Position numbers and translations under genes: made by a program. Below the pieces are notes generated by a model. It saw nothing but the letters and a program-made list of their open reading frames with translations, made no database searches and was not told where the DNA came from. From Sipunculus nudus (taxonomy: Eukaryota > Annelida > Sipuncula > Golfingiida > Sipunculidae), in assembly GCA_026874595.1 (NCBI GenBank), contig CM049319.1, forward strand, positions 3,934,601 through 3,998,600: a stretch of 64,000 bases of DNA. Direction: 5' to 3'. Below, in pieces: positions 11,719 to 24,050 of this stretch; position 1 is the stretch's first letter; every line of letters starts with the position of its first letter.

Positions 11719-12173
11719 AGGAATTAAAGAAGCTGCAGCTCAAGCCCCCAGTTTTCACACGAGACACCCATGCCATACTGTCCAGCAAGGCCATCCTTCC
11801 TCATGATGTACAGGTCCAAATGAAAACCAGAACCCTTGAACATAGTCTGCAGATAGAAAAGGCGGTTATGACCGGACGAACGGACACGGTAAAAGTTATC
11901 CAGAGCGCACACTTCCCTGAGACAGCGAGGAACATCGGGAACAGCCTGCCAAATACCCCAGAGTGGACAAGGGAAAGGGTGGTCATTATGGAACGTTTAT
12001 TGAGGGAGAGGGCGGAGGCTGACAAACAGTTTCGCAGGCAAATCAAAAAGCAGGCAGGAAGGGATATTATCAACACAGATTCAGACAGTTTCTGGGGCAT
12101 TGGACAGCATTTCAAGGGGAAAAACATGCTGGGATTGCTGCTGATGGACTTGTCCAAAGTAGTTCGCCGCTGA
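11682..12173 (+). CDS. NADAR (YbiA/DUF1768-like) domain, probably fused to SGNH
   Basis: The open frame 11682-12173 encodes a near-complete NADAR fold: an LSS...V.V..KTRTLEH..Q.EKA N-terminal part (Glu201 in fused numbering), an alpha-helical middle with WTRERVVIMERLL, and the C-terminal FWGIG...GKNMLGLLLM signature (Trp286, Asn296). Family members act on ADP-ribose-like or riboflavin-pathway N-glycosides. The first ATG in this frame (11820) lies inside the domain, after the LSS segment, so independent initiation would truncate it. Removing a 41-nt GTAAGA...ACAG segment (11678-11718) joins SGNH to NADAR in frame, giving a 311-residue protein. A frameshift or a damaged copy are the alternatives. 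The domain is intact apart from this junction. Confidence 0.7.
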   Translation, partial: EEDGGCIETVLTEELKKLQLKPPVFTRDTHAILSSKAILPHDVQVQMKTRTLEHSLQIEKAVMTGRTDTVKVIQSAHFPETARNIGNSLPNTPEWTRERVVIMERLLRERAEADKQFRRQIKKQAGRDIINTDSDSFWGIGQHFKGKNMLGLLLMDLSKVVRR

Positions 12174-12314
12174 TTCGCACGATGCAGGACTTGGTGAATA
12201 GGTTGTTCATATGTTTATATAATGTTTGACTTTGCGCATGAATGGTATATTGTACAATGATTGTATATAGTATTGTTTATAGTGTATATAGAGTGTGTAT
12301 ATAGTGTGAACACG

Positions 12315-12358
<44 letters not shown>

Positions 12359-12387
12359 GAATGTAATTGTACTTTTATTGTCATAGT

Positions 12388-12393
12388 AATAAA
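12388..12393 (+). terminator. Polyadenylation signal of cargo gene
   Basis: AATAAA lies 215 bp after the NADAR stop codon, just past a (TA)n tract (about 12318-12355), and is followed by GT-rich sequence. Confidence 0.5.
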
Positions 12394-12724
12394 GGATGTG
12401 TACTTATAACTGGATATTGTTATTTTATTTGCAATTTGAAATTGGCACATACAACAATCTTATACTGAACCTTACAATTGTTTATTACAGAAAAAAAATA
12501 CATACATACATACATCAAAATGTCCTTTAACAGTATTTCAGTATAATCTATATTTCTTACAGAGCATCATACATAAATTCAAACTCTCATAGTCATATTA
12601 CCATCACAGTATAACATTTTTAACAATAAATAAGCAAGCTGCTCGTTTATACCAGTTGTTATACGTGCATAAAATATGCACTTGCTGGGTCCACACATCA
12701 CACACATTGAAAATATACTAGTTT

Positions 12725-13035
12725 CATCCAGGTTTATATACATACTAGTCAGTACTCAATTGTCATAAACATACAGCACACACATAGATATATATACATA
12801 TATACAAGTCACTTCCAGGTTTATATACATACTAATATATACATTGCAAATGTATACATATATACCAGTTTCGTCCAGGTTTATATACATACTACTCAAT
12901 TGTCATAAACATACAGCACACACATAGATGAATATACATATATACAAGTCTCATCCAGGTTTATATACATACTAATCACTACTCAATTGTCATATACATA
13001 CAGCACACACATAAATACACTGCAAATGGATTCAT
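12725..13035. repeat. Tandem CCAGGTTTATATACATACTA array
   Basis: Four degenerate copies of a unit containing CCAGGTTTATATACATACTA, ACTCAATTGTCAT and CATACAGCACACACATA lie inside the transposon, downstream of the cargo gene. Confidence 0.6.
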
Positions 13036-13048
13036 ATATACAATAGTT

Positions 13049-13440
13049 CTATTTCTATTAAATTATTAAATTTAAGCGACAAGACGAAATGCGACACCAC
13101 TGTCCAGTGGCACACACAACGCGATGCCTGTTCCCCATTTCTATTAAATTATTGAATTTAAGCGACAAGACGAAATGCGACACCACTGTTAAGTGGCACA
13201 CACAACGCGATGCCTGATCCCTATTTCTATTAAATTATTAAATTTAAGCGACAAGACGAAATGCGACACCACTGTTAAGTGGCACACACAACGCGATGCC
13301 TGATCCCTATTTCTATTAAATTAATAATTTTAAGCGACAAGACGAAATGCGACACCACTGTTAAGTGGCATACACAACGCGATGCCTGATCCCTATTTCT
13401 ATTAAATTAATAATTTTAAGCGACAAGACGAAAAGTGACA
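13049..13440. repeat. 86-bp satellite array, 4.5 units
   Basis: Units start near 13049, 13135, 13221, 13307 and 13393, exactly 86 bp apart. Each full unit holds AAGCGACAAGACGAAATGCGA, a small hairpin (CCACT-GTTA-AGTGG, or CCACTG-TC-CAGTGG in unit 1) and CACACACAACGCGATGCC. The last unit decays into unique sequence. It lies inside the transposon. Confidence 0.8.
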
Positions 13441-13639
13441 GATAAGCAGTTATGAGTGTGACACTGACAGCCCCAATATTTATATTTCTTGTACAAGGCC
13501 TAAATGCACTTCTACCTGAACTACTCAAACTTGCAATGTCCAATCATATTGACGATTTCTGTGTGTCGACTGGATCTCTGCAAGAACTGCTCAAATATAT
13601 TGTGCGGTATGTAGGAGGCGAGGAAATCAACTCTTAAGA

Positions 13640-13810
13640 ACTACTCTTAAAATGTTGGCGAGTGAGTATTCTGAGTGAGTATATGATTACCCCTGAGAGC
13701 GAGCTCAATCAGAGCTGCTCAGAGAGACCACATAATTGAACTCAATCAGAGCTGCTCATAGCGACCCCAGAGAGTGAACTTAATCAGAGGTGCTCATTGT
13801 GAGTAGACAG
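13640..13810. repeat. Short degenerate array, CTCAATCAGAGCTGCTCA
   Basis: Three copies of the phrase GA(A/G)CT(C/T)AATCAGAG(C/G)TGCTCA, about 53 bp apart, inside the transposon. Confidence 0.5.
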
Positions 13811-14369
13811 GTGGGGTGAATGGGCAGCTCATGATTAAATCCCTACCTGATCAGCTCTTCCAACATGACTGGACAATCGCATTGTCCAATGGTGCATGAC
13901 AGTGATCAACAAACCAAAATTCTGAAACATTATCTGTACAGACTGGAAGGTGTATGCTGTACGGTAATCATTTTATTATTAACAAATGTCGTAACATTAT
14001 ACAACAACATCATTTGATATAATGTTTATAACAATTAATACAGTATAATTGATTCAGTACAAAAAAATCTAAAACTAAAACAGAAAATAATTCTATAAGG
14101 GTAAATCTATAAAACTATAAAACACTGTTATTATAACATACTATACTTAAACTGGAGAGAGAGAGAAGAGCCGGAATCAGTGGGATTGTAAAGACCAACA
14201 CTTTATATATAATATAATTTACATATAATAATTAATATACTATATATATATAATATTTAAAACATTGTCTATATATAGGAATATCTATAAAGGCATATAT
14301 CTAAATAGGCATATATATAGACAATTAAATAAATAACAAATTGTATTTACATGGGCCTAATAAATATTT

Positions 14370-14950
14370 TTATAAATATGTTATTAAATATAGTTTAATA
14401 TGATTTAGAATGAATACATGTATAACATATGAATAACTAATCGATGTGTATATATATAGACATATATGCATGGTCTGGAAACAAATAGAATGTAAATAAT
14501 TGAATGAGATCATATTTGTTTTGTCTTGGAAAACTGTTTAAAATTACATTTGTCATGTGCGCGAATGTAGCGCTCGGTAAAAAGTCCCTAACGCTCGGTA
14601 GCCCCACATGGGTCAGAGCATTGCCGGGAGTGCACCCAGGGTAGCGCTCGGTAAAAAGTCTAAGCGCTCGGTAGCCCCACGCGGTCAGAGCAATGCCAGG
14701 CGTGAAATCAGGCTAGCGCTCGGTAAAAAGTCTAGCGCTCGGTAGCGCTCGGTACGCTCGGTAGCGCTCGGTAAAAAGACCGACCGGCCGGGAGTGCACC
14801 CAGGGTAGCGCTCGGTAAAAAGTCTAAGCGCTCGGTAGCCTCACGCGGTCAGAGCAATGCCAGGCGTAAAATCAGGCTAGCGCTCGGTAAAAAGTCTAGC
14901 GCTCGGTAGCGCTCGGTACGCTCGGTAGCGCTCGGTAAAAAGACCGACCG
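14370..14950 (-). repeat. Right terminal inverted repeat with duplicated terminus
   Basis: Inverted counterpart of the left arm. Its outermost 164 bp is present twice in tandem (14623-14786 and 14787-14950), each copy ending in AAAAAGACCGACCG, with only about two substitutions between them. The element therefore has an internal pseudo-terminus and a true terminus. The 74-bp module duplicated in the left arm is single here. Confidence 0.85.
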
Positions 14951-15049
14951 CAGATAGGCTCCACATGCAGCCATGAGGGGCATGACACCCAAGAGGTGAT
15001 CACATGGTGCCCATGAGGTGTTAACATGTCACCCATCGCATGCCTTGTG

Positions 15050-17880
15050 CTTGGCTGCACTGAATGAACTCTTGATCTGTTGCCAAACCTGAAACAGTTG
15101 GCAGTTTCTCAACCTATTTAAAGATACAGACACAATTTGGCCTGTTGGTAAATCTGTTTACATATACTGAAAAACTTTGGCTTAAATGCTTTTTTTTTCA
15201 AGCTGACATATTCATAAACTTTTTCTCAAATTATCTAGAACAATAAAATGCGGTTCTTTCATTGTTAAAGGTCCAATAATTCTGCCAAAAATTATTCAAG
15301 TAAACTTGAACTAAGGCCACCTAAAAACAAATTGTGTGCAATGTTACAGAAGTTATAAATGAAACAATAATTTTGTAGAAGAACAATTTTGCAGTCCTCA
15401 GTTTGAAATAGACATAATAATGGCTATAAGACCAACTTAAGCTTTTCTGATATGATTTAAAGAACCATACTTAGGATAATTCTTTAGAAAAATTAAATGA
15501 TTCATCTTGACAGTTTCATCATTAACATTTTAAGCTGAAAGAGGCTAAAATTATGAGGTTTTTGCCCATAAAAACAGGTCAATGTAGGTGCCATAACAAA
15601 ATTTGCAACTTCAAATATGAGTCATGTGACCAACATTTCCACAATACCTGGTAATGTTAGCTTCTGTCATTTCTGAGATTACTATGTCAGTATGCTTACT
15701 TGGCCAAATGACTGTTCAAATTCGTTAAACTCCACTAAATTTCATCAAATGCAAACCATTTGAACAAACTTGAGAGGGCTTGCCTCTGGGATCATTTCTG
15801 TAAAATATTGAACGATTTGGCTGGACTGTTTACAAGAAGAAGACTTTTAAAGGTTTTTCAGCTTTTTGGGACCCTATAAAATCTAAGTAAATGTAGATAG
15901 CAAAAAATAAGCTGAATCCCACAATATATATGTGACATAATATGTGACAGAATATTGCATAAAATCTGGGGATGGTAACTCCTGCTATTCCTGAGAAATT
16001 ATGGGTTAATGTAAAGATGACCAATGACCCCCCGTACAAAAAAGGTCAATGCAGGTGGCGCCACCAATACCTGAATTTCATATATGACTCATGTGACCTA
16101 CACTGGCATAATATTAGGTGATGTTACCTCCGGCCGTTTCTGAGATTGTCATTTTAGAATGCTTTTTTGGACAGATGACTAAGTTCAACTTCCTGTAACT
16201 CGGCCAAAATTCACCAACCTTGAACCATTCGAACAAACTTGAGAGAGATGGTATAAAAGATCATTTCTGTGAAATATTGAACAATTTGGCTTGACCGTTT
16301 CGGAGAAGATTTTAAAAGGTGTTTTAGCTTTTTCTCTATAAAATCTAAGAAAATGCAGAGTTTTTCAGATGGCTTATTTTTTGCATTAAATTTCATTATG
16401 CTAGCCCCAGTCGTTTTCGAAATAGTATGGGTTAACGTACAGACGACGGACGCTGCCATACCATCGCATTAGCTCACAAGTTCGCTAAAAATTTCTACAG
16501 ATGCATATTGAATGCAAAATTATAATACAGATACATCTCACTGATGGCACAATCTTGAATTAAGTTGTGTATGGATACCAATTATTTATAATCCGTGTAC
16601 AGCCGTCTTTATATACCAACAGAGAGCTGTATACCTGTGATTGTAAACATTGCCTGGCATGAGGAATATTTAAAATCATAAATCTACAATTTTTAAAAGC
16701 TTTTAAAAGCAATCTTGTCAATATTAACTATAGATAACCTGAAATAAAAATGTCTAGAGGCATGATGTAACGGATGCTGATAAACTGGTGCCAGGCTAGA
16801 TGTATCTGCTTCACACAGCTATCATATATGGTAAAATGACTCAATTCAATCTTTATAATTCAGCCAAAATTCATTCTTTGGAACCATAAAAGACAATTAT
16901 TATAAGAATTATTAAGGGGATTATTCTTGTAAAATATTAATCAAATTGGCCTCAGTGGCATCAGTCAAAAAACTTTCTGCAAAAAACTCATATGGGAAAA
17001 TACAGCAAAATGGCTAAGTTAAGCTTCCCATAACTCAGCCAAAAATCATTGAACCAAAACCATTCGAACAAACTTGAATTATCAACATCTAAGGATAATT
17101 AATGTGTGAGATTTTAGAATTTGGCCCAGTGGTTTTTAGAAGAAGATCTTTGTAGCCACTGAGCTAAAATGGGCTTTTAAGGCATATGACTAAATTCAGC
17201 TTCCCATAAATCAGCCAAAAGTCACTGAACTGAGACCATTTGATCAAACTTCAGAAAGCACTACACTAGGATCATTTCTGTGCGATATTAAACAATTTGG
17301 CCATATGTTTTTAGAGAAGAAGTTTTCTGTAGCCGTCAGTATTATACATGATGACCCCGTACAAAAAGGGCCGATGCAGGTGGCGCCACCAATACCTCAA
17401 TTTCAGATATGACTCATGTGACCATCATTGGCATAAAATTTGGTGATGATAGCTCTGGCCGTTTCTCAGACTGTAATTTTAGTATGCTTTTTTGGACAGA
17501 TGACTAAGTTCAACTTCCTTTAACTCGGCCAAAAATCACCGAACTTAAACCATTCGAATAAACTTGAGTGAGATTGTTCCAGGAATCATTTCTGTGAAAT
17601 ATTGGACAATTTGGCTGAACAGTTTCGGAGAAGAAGATTTTTAAAGGTTTTTTAGCTTTTTTCCTATAAAATATCAGAAATGCAGATAGCCAAAAGTAAG
17701 CAAAATCCGATAGAGTTTTTTAGATGACTTATTTTTTTGCATAAAATTTTGTGATGCTAACTCTTGCCGTTTTCAAGATAGATTGGGTTAACTTACAGAC
17801 GACGGGCGACAGACGACGGACGACAGACGACGGACGCCGGACGACGCCACACCATCGCATAAGCTCACGGGTTCGCTAAA
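15050..17880. repeat. Composite repeat with GGTGGCGCCACC units (copy 2)
   Basis: The array cut by the transposon continues to about 15150. Long units like those at 5740-6960 then follow, near 15150-16493, 16800-17330 and 17340-17880. Exact GGTGGCGCCACC occurs at 16054-16065 and 17379-17390. Two units end with GGTTAAC, a GACGGACG-type minisatellite (longest at 17799-17842) and the terminus CGCATAAGCTCACGGGTTCG or its variant at 16493. The array is dispersed non-coding repeat; short open frames in it are not genes. Confidence 0.65.
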
Positions 17881-19948
17881 ATTAAATAGGCCTGTAACCC
17901 AAAGTGGGCCATCAAATGCAAAATATTACAACTCTTGGTAAATATTGTAAAGAGAGTGTTGCCTTGAATTTATTCAAACTTCATTTTTATGATCCATTGC
18001 AAAATATTGAGAGGCTAAAAGTAAACTGTGAAGAAATATTTGCCAAACTCGATTGACAATAACTTAAAAAGTAGTACAAATATACAAAACACAAGCCCAA
18101 AGAATTATGTCGCTCAACTGATCAGCATTAACTGATCGTATAAATCAAATCCCCTTTGAGAGAGGGACAAAATGACGATGACGGAAGAATTCTGTTAAAG
18201 GAAACTTAAAAAAGATTACGAAAAATTACAGAGATGCTATTGAGAGGTGAGGACATCGTTATTACCAAACCGCGATTAAAATAAAACAGAAAGCCAGGTT
18301 AAGCCACAGACCTAATGCCAAAGGAGAATCTATCAAAGACCAAGGTTTATTTGATCTGATCATCAGGTCTTAATGATTTTGTACTAAATATGGTGATGCA
18401 ATATTATTCTGAAAGCAGGGCTGCAAAATTCTTTATAATATTTAATGACGGGAATACTTGTTTAAATGCGGCCCATTATTTCCTATATGGAAAGCAATGC
18501 AAAGTATTTATTAAACAACCCTGGGCACAAAGAAAGCCGTTACTTCCAACGTATTTCATATCATGTTCTATACCTTATACCCATAGAATATAAATTCCTG
18601 TGGTCTGTGTTCTTTCAAGAAGAATCAATTAACATCTGATTGAATGTTTGATAAAAATATTCTTAGTCTTGGATATATGATTTGTGCCCTGCCAATATTA
18701 TACGTATTATTCATACACTAATAAATGATACACAGTCTCTTTTACAGACACACGACGAAGAGGCGAAAATGATACAACACTTCTGTATTCATGTGACTTG
18801 CCCCTGCGATCGAGGAGGTTATGTTTACAGCTTTGTATGATTATTGGTTGCTAGAATATTGGAATCGGCCGGCCTATGGTGCAGTTGACTCAATTTTGTA
18901 TGTACGCTTGTATTTTTTTATCTGTTTGCTTATCTATACACACTCTTCAGATCACACTTTTGATATTAATCAAATGTTAATATCAGTAAACCCTCGAAGC
19001 CCAATATTTTCAAGCAGGTTCATCTGGGATGTATATCACTGAACACTCGCACGGGCTAGCACTGGGCATCTGTTCCTCTACTTAGTAGCTTCATCAATAA
19101 GACCATGCATAAAAAAGACTGAACTGATTTTCACGAAACTTTGTTGGGTTGCGGGGTAGAAATATTAAAATAATCATTGAATATTGGTGCAAAAAACGCA
19201 TTACGGATCAAGTTGGATGTTTTGCATTGGAAAATGTTTGCGCTCTTCTAATTAAAAGATTTTCCAAGATTACTTATCTGTATTTTCTGTATCGGTCCTG
19301 AATGAAAAACAAGACGAGTCTAAAACACCGCTAAAACGGTTTTCGTTATTAACCAATTAGCTCCCACATCAATTACCCAACCAAATAAATGTACAAAATT
19401 AATCAATCGGTCTCTTCATTTTATTCGAGGTAATTTATTTGGCAATACATAGAGGGTAATTTGAAGAGAATACGTTGAATATTAAGTAAGTTAGGGACAT
19501 TTTAGTGATCCCATCCCCTTATCTGCATGTGACAGTTCGGATGCCTATTCCTGTGCTCAAACATGTGCGATTTACCAAAACACGCCCTTACTTTTGACAC
19601 CGGCATCAGGCAGATTCTTAAACTATAGAGACCATTACGAACATTCTCATACTAATTACTCTTTGTATATATTTTTATGCGACTATCTCCTTAAATATGG
19701 CCTTTTTTTGAAGGTCCCCTACAGCACTATTAGGGGAAAAAAGGGTGTGTTGAAGAATTGTGTCTATTGACTTATCTTTTGATGATGACACATGATAATT
19801 GTCCTTTTTGAATAGCAGATGTTTCATCAACAACAACCAGTTTTACCTGGGAATGGAGATGTTACTGCTGAATACGTTTACTTTGCTACCTGAATTTTTT
19901 TTTTTGTAAAATGGTACATATGATTTTCTGGTTTTATTTTTTGCTTGA
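17881..19948. other. Non-coding spacer
   Basis: No gene supported. A phrase at 19100-19160 (CTGAACTGATTTTCACGAAAC) looks like a dispersed repeat, but its limits are not clear. Confidence 0.45.
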
Positions 19949-20396
19949 AGATATATGTAGGGCTTCAACTTTGTATGGGGTCAATACTGATTTTCTGTTT
20001 TGTTGGCTACCTTCTAAATAAGGGGAAAGGGTGCATAAAGAAAACTCTAAAAACAGAATAGCTCTTACTTTATTAGTTGAACAGGTGAAGTCATGTAATA
20101 GACACTATAAACAGTTTAAACATGAACCACGTTCTAGTTTTTTCTCAGTCAATGGATGATTTTAGCACATTTTAGATATACGTAGGGCTTTAACTTAGTT
20201 TGGTGTCAATACTGATTTCCTGTTCTGTTGGATACCTTCTTAATAAGGGAAAAGGGTGCATAAAGAAAACTCTAAAAACAGAATAGCTCTTACTTTATTA
20301 GTTGAACAGGTGAAGTCATGTAATAGACATTATAAATAGTTTAAACATGAACCACGTTCTAGTTTTTTTCTCATTCAATGGATTATTCTTGGCACA
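19949..20396. repeat. 224-bp tandem duplication
   Basis: 19949-20172 is repeated at 20173-20396. Both contain a long near-identical stretch from AAAGGGTGCATAAAGAAAAC to AACATGAACCACGTTCTAG. The copies differ by scattered substitutions, so this is an older local duplication. Confidence 0.8.
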
Positions 20397-21870
20397 TCTC
20401 CGATCAGATATAGTAAATTATTAAAATCAACCCAGAAGGTAAAACTGATCTTGGTAGAGTTACTCTAATTTGTTGATAAGTAATTTTTATGTTTACTAAT
20501 GTAAAAAGTTTCCTATGATTATATTTTTAAGTAAAGTTCCATGTTGTCTGTTGTTTCCTGTTTTATCGATCATTTTCCTGAATAAGGGTGTAGGGGTACG
20601 AAAGGCATTGTTACACATCTGTCTTACACCTAAGCAACTAATGCATGTTACTAAAAGAAAGAGGAATAATCATATAACATCTTAATGCTTTAAAAGGTCT
20701 GTGTTCATTTATGTTAGATTGCTCAAAAGAAATTTGGTTGTATTTTAGTTCTTGTAAGACATAATTTTTCACATGCATGAATGAAGGATTTTTTCAAATC
20801 AATTTTGTGTGTCTTATCATGTTTGTGCATATAAATACCTTCATTTTAAGAAATAACTTGCTGTTTTAGTCCATATGTGGACTGAGAGGGCCAAATTTGG
20901 CTAGTCACACAAAAATGTATACAGCTCGTACAAAAAATGCTCCTTGCAATGTTGTGCAAGAGTGTCCTGATAGCCAACATGGGTTTTCTGATTCCCAAGA
21001 TGTCTACCTCTACGAAAAAAAGTGAAAATTTTACATCAGCCCGGGCAATTTTTTTTCAAAATTACTTGCTTTGGCCCCCTGACTACTAAAATCCCAACGG
21101 GACGCTCGCAAACCCCTCGTGACTTTCCAATGACCCTCCATGCTAGTGTCCCGGACTCTTCAATTTTCCTCCCAACTGAAAAGCCTGATATCAGTTCACT
21201 CGTGCGGGGGTGGTGAATGTTGAATGTATACAATGTAGTTATTTTGTGATGACAGAGATGTTAAGGGTGTGACAAGTCCGTTTATATACTCCATCTTAAT
21301 CATAGTTAACATTTTAGTAACCACGTGTGACCGGAGTGGTTTGTGTGCAGAGTAAAGAGACTATTACTGCAGTGATCAGGCACCATCTTGAGTATGAGTT
21401 TATAGGTTTAGCAAACACAAATTGTAATTAACTGTGGCCATAACAACTGGTCTGAGCAAGTTCCGGTATTGCCGTGTGAACAAGTATGACTATAAAACTT
21501 CAAGGGTGCTGTCTGTATATTGTGGGTGGCTTTATATCCGCGAGTGTCTAATTCCCAATTTCTGGAAAGAGATATTTATATCGCGTACATGAAGCCATCG
21601 TGAATAAGACTTATCACAGGTGAATAGTTATTTGTACCATATACCCTCACTGGCATCTCATGTATAATACATTATCCATACATAAAGTGTGAAAAGCAAA
21701 GGGTAATTCTATTATATTTTAATCAAATTTTTGTGTTATCTGTAGGAAAAATTGATATTTTTATATAATAAATGTTTCATATCATCCGATAATATATAAT
21801 TATTATCTTGTCTCGCTCATGACAAATAATTTGTATTTTAATTCATGTTTTATTCATGTGATGGTTTTAT
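20397..21870. other. Non-coding spacer
   Basis: No gene supported. Overlapping short open frames on both strands near 21022-21233 show no domain or splice signals. Confidence 0.45.
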
Positions 21871-21879
21871 GGATGGTTA

Positions 21880-21950
21880 GATCGCGAAAATGGAACCCTC
21901 GCGAAATATGAAAAACAGAAAATCGCGAAAGTGTAACCTCGCGAATGTGA
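21880..21950. repeat. CGCGAA-containing repeat
   Basis: TCGCGAAAATG, CTCGCGAAATATG, ATCGCGAAAGTG and CTCGCGAATGTG occur within 70 bp in otherwise CpG-poor sequence. A related but decayed version is seen at 42930-42995 (TTGCGAAAATAAAGCC ... AATCGCGAATATG). Confidence 0.45.
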
Positions 21951-23010
21951 AATCAACATTGGTAGACGATCAGTCAGTGGAGAAAAAAAGGGGCCGTACA
22001 CCGCCGCCAAGGCCAAGTCTTGAAACATTAAAACAAGGGCTCAAGGACCTAATGCCCATCTGTGTACAATTTGCATAGGACAATAAAAAGCCAGAGTGTT
22101 CATAGTTCGAAAAGAAACGGGAAAACATGTGCGGGATTCCTATATAACAGAGATATCATTGATAAATCTTTAGGTTTTTTTTTGGCAAATTTGCCAAGAT
22201 TATATATGCTGTTTTAAGCATTCACAAATGTGTCAATGACAGTTCTGGAGTAATGCAAGACTGATTTTCTTCATATATGGCTTGCATGGTGACAGATATG
22301 TAGGTGGGCATGACATTTACTATTTTACTATTGTCATGTATGCCAGATGTCTGTGTTAAACACACTATATACTGACTTCTGCTTTCAAATCTCTGAAAAA
22401 GAAAAATACATCAAACAGGGATTCAGCCTATCTTATTGTCTCAGAGTATATGAACAAATACTAGGTTTGGTCAGTCATCCACCTCTTTCTTATTTATAAT
22501 GTACACATATATTCTGTAATAATTATTATATTCTGTAATGTATTTTACATTTCATTGAGAAACTATTAAGCCATCGATCATAAAAACTGCTGACAAACTG
22601 TACAGGATTTCTCCAACAAATAAAATAAGACAATAATTTACAGTTACCAAAATGGCCGCACAATCTGTCCGAGTTTGGAATAAATGATATTATCAGGCCG
22701 AATCTGGTCATACTGCCAGTCATCGGATAAGCGCTTAGCTAAAGAAACAGAATCTATTTGACTTATAATCAAAGGGGGGTTAACGTCATCCTTCTCTATG
22801 TTACGCTTGGAACCGAGACTAGGACAAATTGACATGCCTAAGTATCATAGGGCAGAGGCTTGTCATATTTGACAGAGGATGTTCCTATATCTAGGCCGTC
22901 TACTGGACAAGTCCCCCCCCCCCCCAACCCGACCAATAGGGCAGTCTACTTTATGATAAGAGTGTTAATGGTTTAGCTCATGCATCTATAATGAAGGCGG
23001 TGTGTATATC
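21951..23010. other. Non-coding spacer
   Basis: No gene supported. A poly-C run lies at about 22913-22925. Confidence 0.45.
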
Positions 23011-24050
23011 GGGTGATTCAGAAAAAAAATCCGAAATTTAGGGGTTAATCATTTTATAAACTTTATATGTAATTTGTTGGTAGTAGGTGTATTGAAAGAT
23101 GTATATAATCTAAATATGTCTCTTAAATTTCATTGGTCTAGGAGTCCAACTTCTTGACTTATGACAAGAATATATTTTCTTAGTGAAATTTGCTGTATCC
23201 AGTGTTAGGTACTGCATGATGTACCTAGCGGTTGGTGTCAAGTGTCATCTGGGTACAGGACATTGCATGGGTACATGTGTGATGGCTTTTTGCTCCGGGG
23301 GACTAGGTAGGCCCTAAATCCTTGATATGCCAAAAATAAAAATTTGGATCATGTTCTGTTCAGTTGAGTTTGAAACCTTGCTGTGTACAGAATGGGTTTT
23401 AGCTCTGATGATAAGGAATTTTCAAGTGTTGCTCCTAGGGAACTGATGAAGCGAGGCACGCATCGCAAAGAATTTTTTGAATGGGAAAGGCTGAATCTAC
23501 ATTCTGTAAATATGGCAATCAAACTGTTTGAAACTTTTGAGTTGATCGGCAAACCTGGAATTGCAGGCAAAGGACAGCAAGAACGGAGGCAAACAAGAAT
23601 TACACTGAGAAGGAAAATTATTTCTCAAGAGGACAACCAAGGGTACACTCACGAGTCCCAGAGGAAACTTGTCAGTAACTTGGGAGTAAGTAAAACACCA
23701 GTGCACAGATTGACAAAAGACTGAAATGTCTTAATGACACCCTGTAATTGGCAAACTTAATGACAACTGTAAACGATAAGACCATCACACCGTTACCCTA
23801 ATGACCTGTACCTGGTTGACACTTGGCACCGACCGCCAGGTGCAACATGCAGCACCAAGCACTTGATATAGCAAATTTCATTATGCAAACTTATTCTTGT
23901 CAGAAATCAGGAAGTTTGATTCAAGGACCAATAAATTTTTAAAACATATTAAAAATATAAACACCTTTCTACACAACAGTTACCAATAAATTACACGCGG
24001 TATTTATAAAACGTTTAACCCCTAAAGTTCAGGACTTTTTTCTAAAATTT
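23011..24050 (+). mobile_element. IS630/mariner-like transposon relic
   Basis: The left end (23011-23095), beginning GGGTGATTCAGAAAAAAAAT, and the reverse complement of the right end (about 23970-24047) share AGAAAAAA.TCC.GAA.TTTAGGGGTTAA, then TTTATAAA, TGTAATTT.TTGGTA and GGTGT. This gives degenerate inverted repeats of about 85 bp. The element carries a broken transposase N-terminus (23392-23724). At about 1 kb it is shorter than an intact family member because the catalytic half is missing. Confidence 0.55.
23392..23724 (+). pseudogene. Transposase N-terminal HTH fragment
   Basis: About 110 codons are open. The order of features matches the helix-turn-helix N-terminal region of mariner/IS630-type transposases: a first helical segment (SVNMAIKLFETFELIGKP), a basic linker (RRQTRITLRRK) and a second HTH ending in SNLGVSKTPVHRLTKD. 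The DDE/D catalytic domain does not follow, because the frame stops at 23724 and the right inverted repeat comes 250 bp later. It is a remnant, not a functional gene. Confidence 0.5.

Larger units (their letters stand above)
9548..14950. mobile_element. 5.4-kb TIR transposon carrying an SGNH-NADAR gene
   Basis: CAGATAGG flanks both ends (9540-9547 and 14951-14958). Removing 9548-14950 plus one copy restores a continuous ...AAGCTCACAGATAGGCTCC... target. The left end reads GGGTCGGTCTTTTTACCGAG; the right end, reverse complemented, reads CGGTCGGTCTTTTTACCGAG. The inverted repeats run about 560-580 bp inwards. The interior holds one gene with its own TATA box, introns and polyA signal (10751-12393), followed by several tandem arrays. 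No transposase motif was recognised, so the element is either a non-autonomous cargo carrier or a member of an undescribed group. An 8-bp duplication is compatible with hAT- or KDZ-type (Zisupton-like) integration; that is inference. Confidence 0.85.
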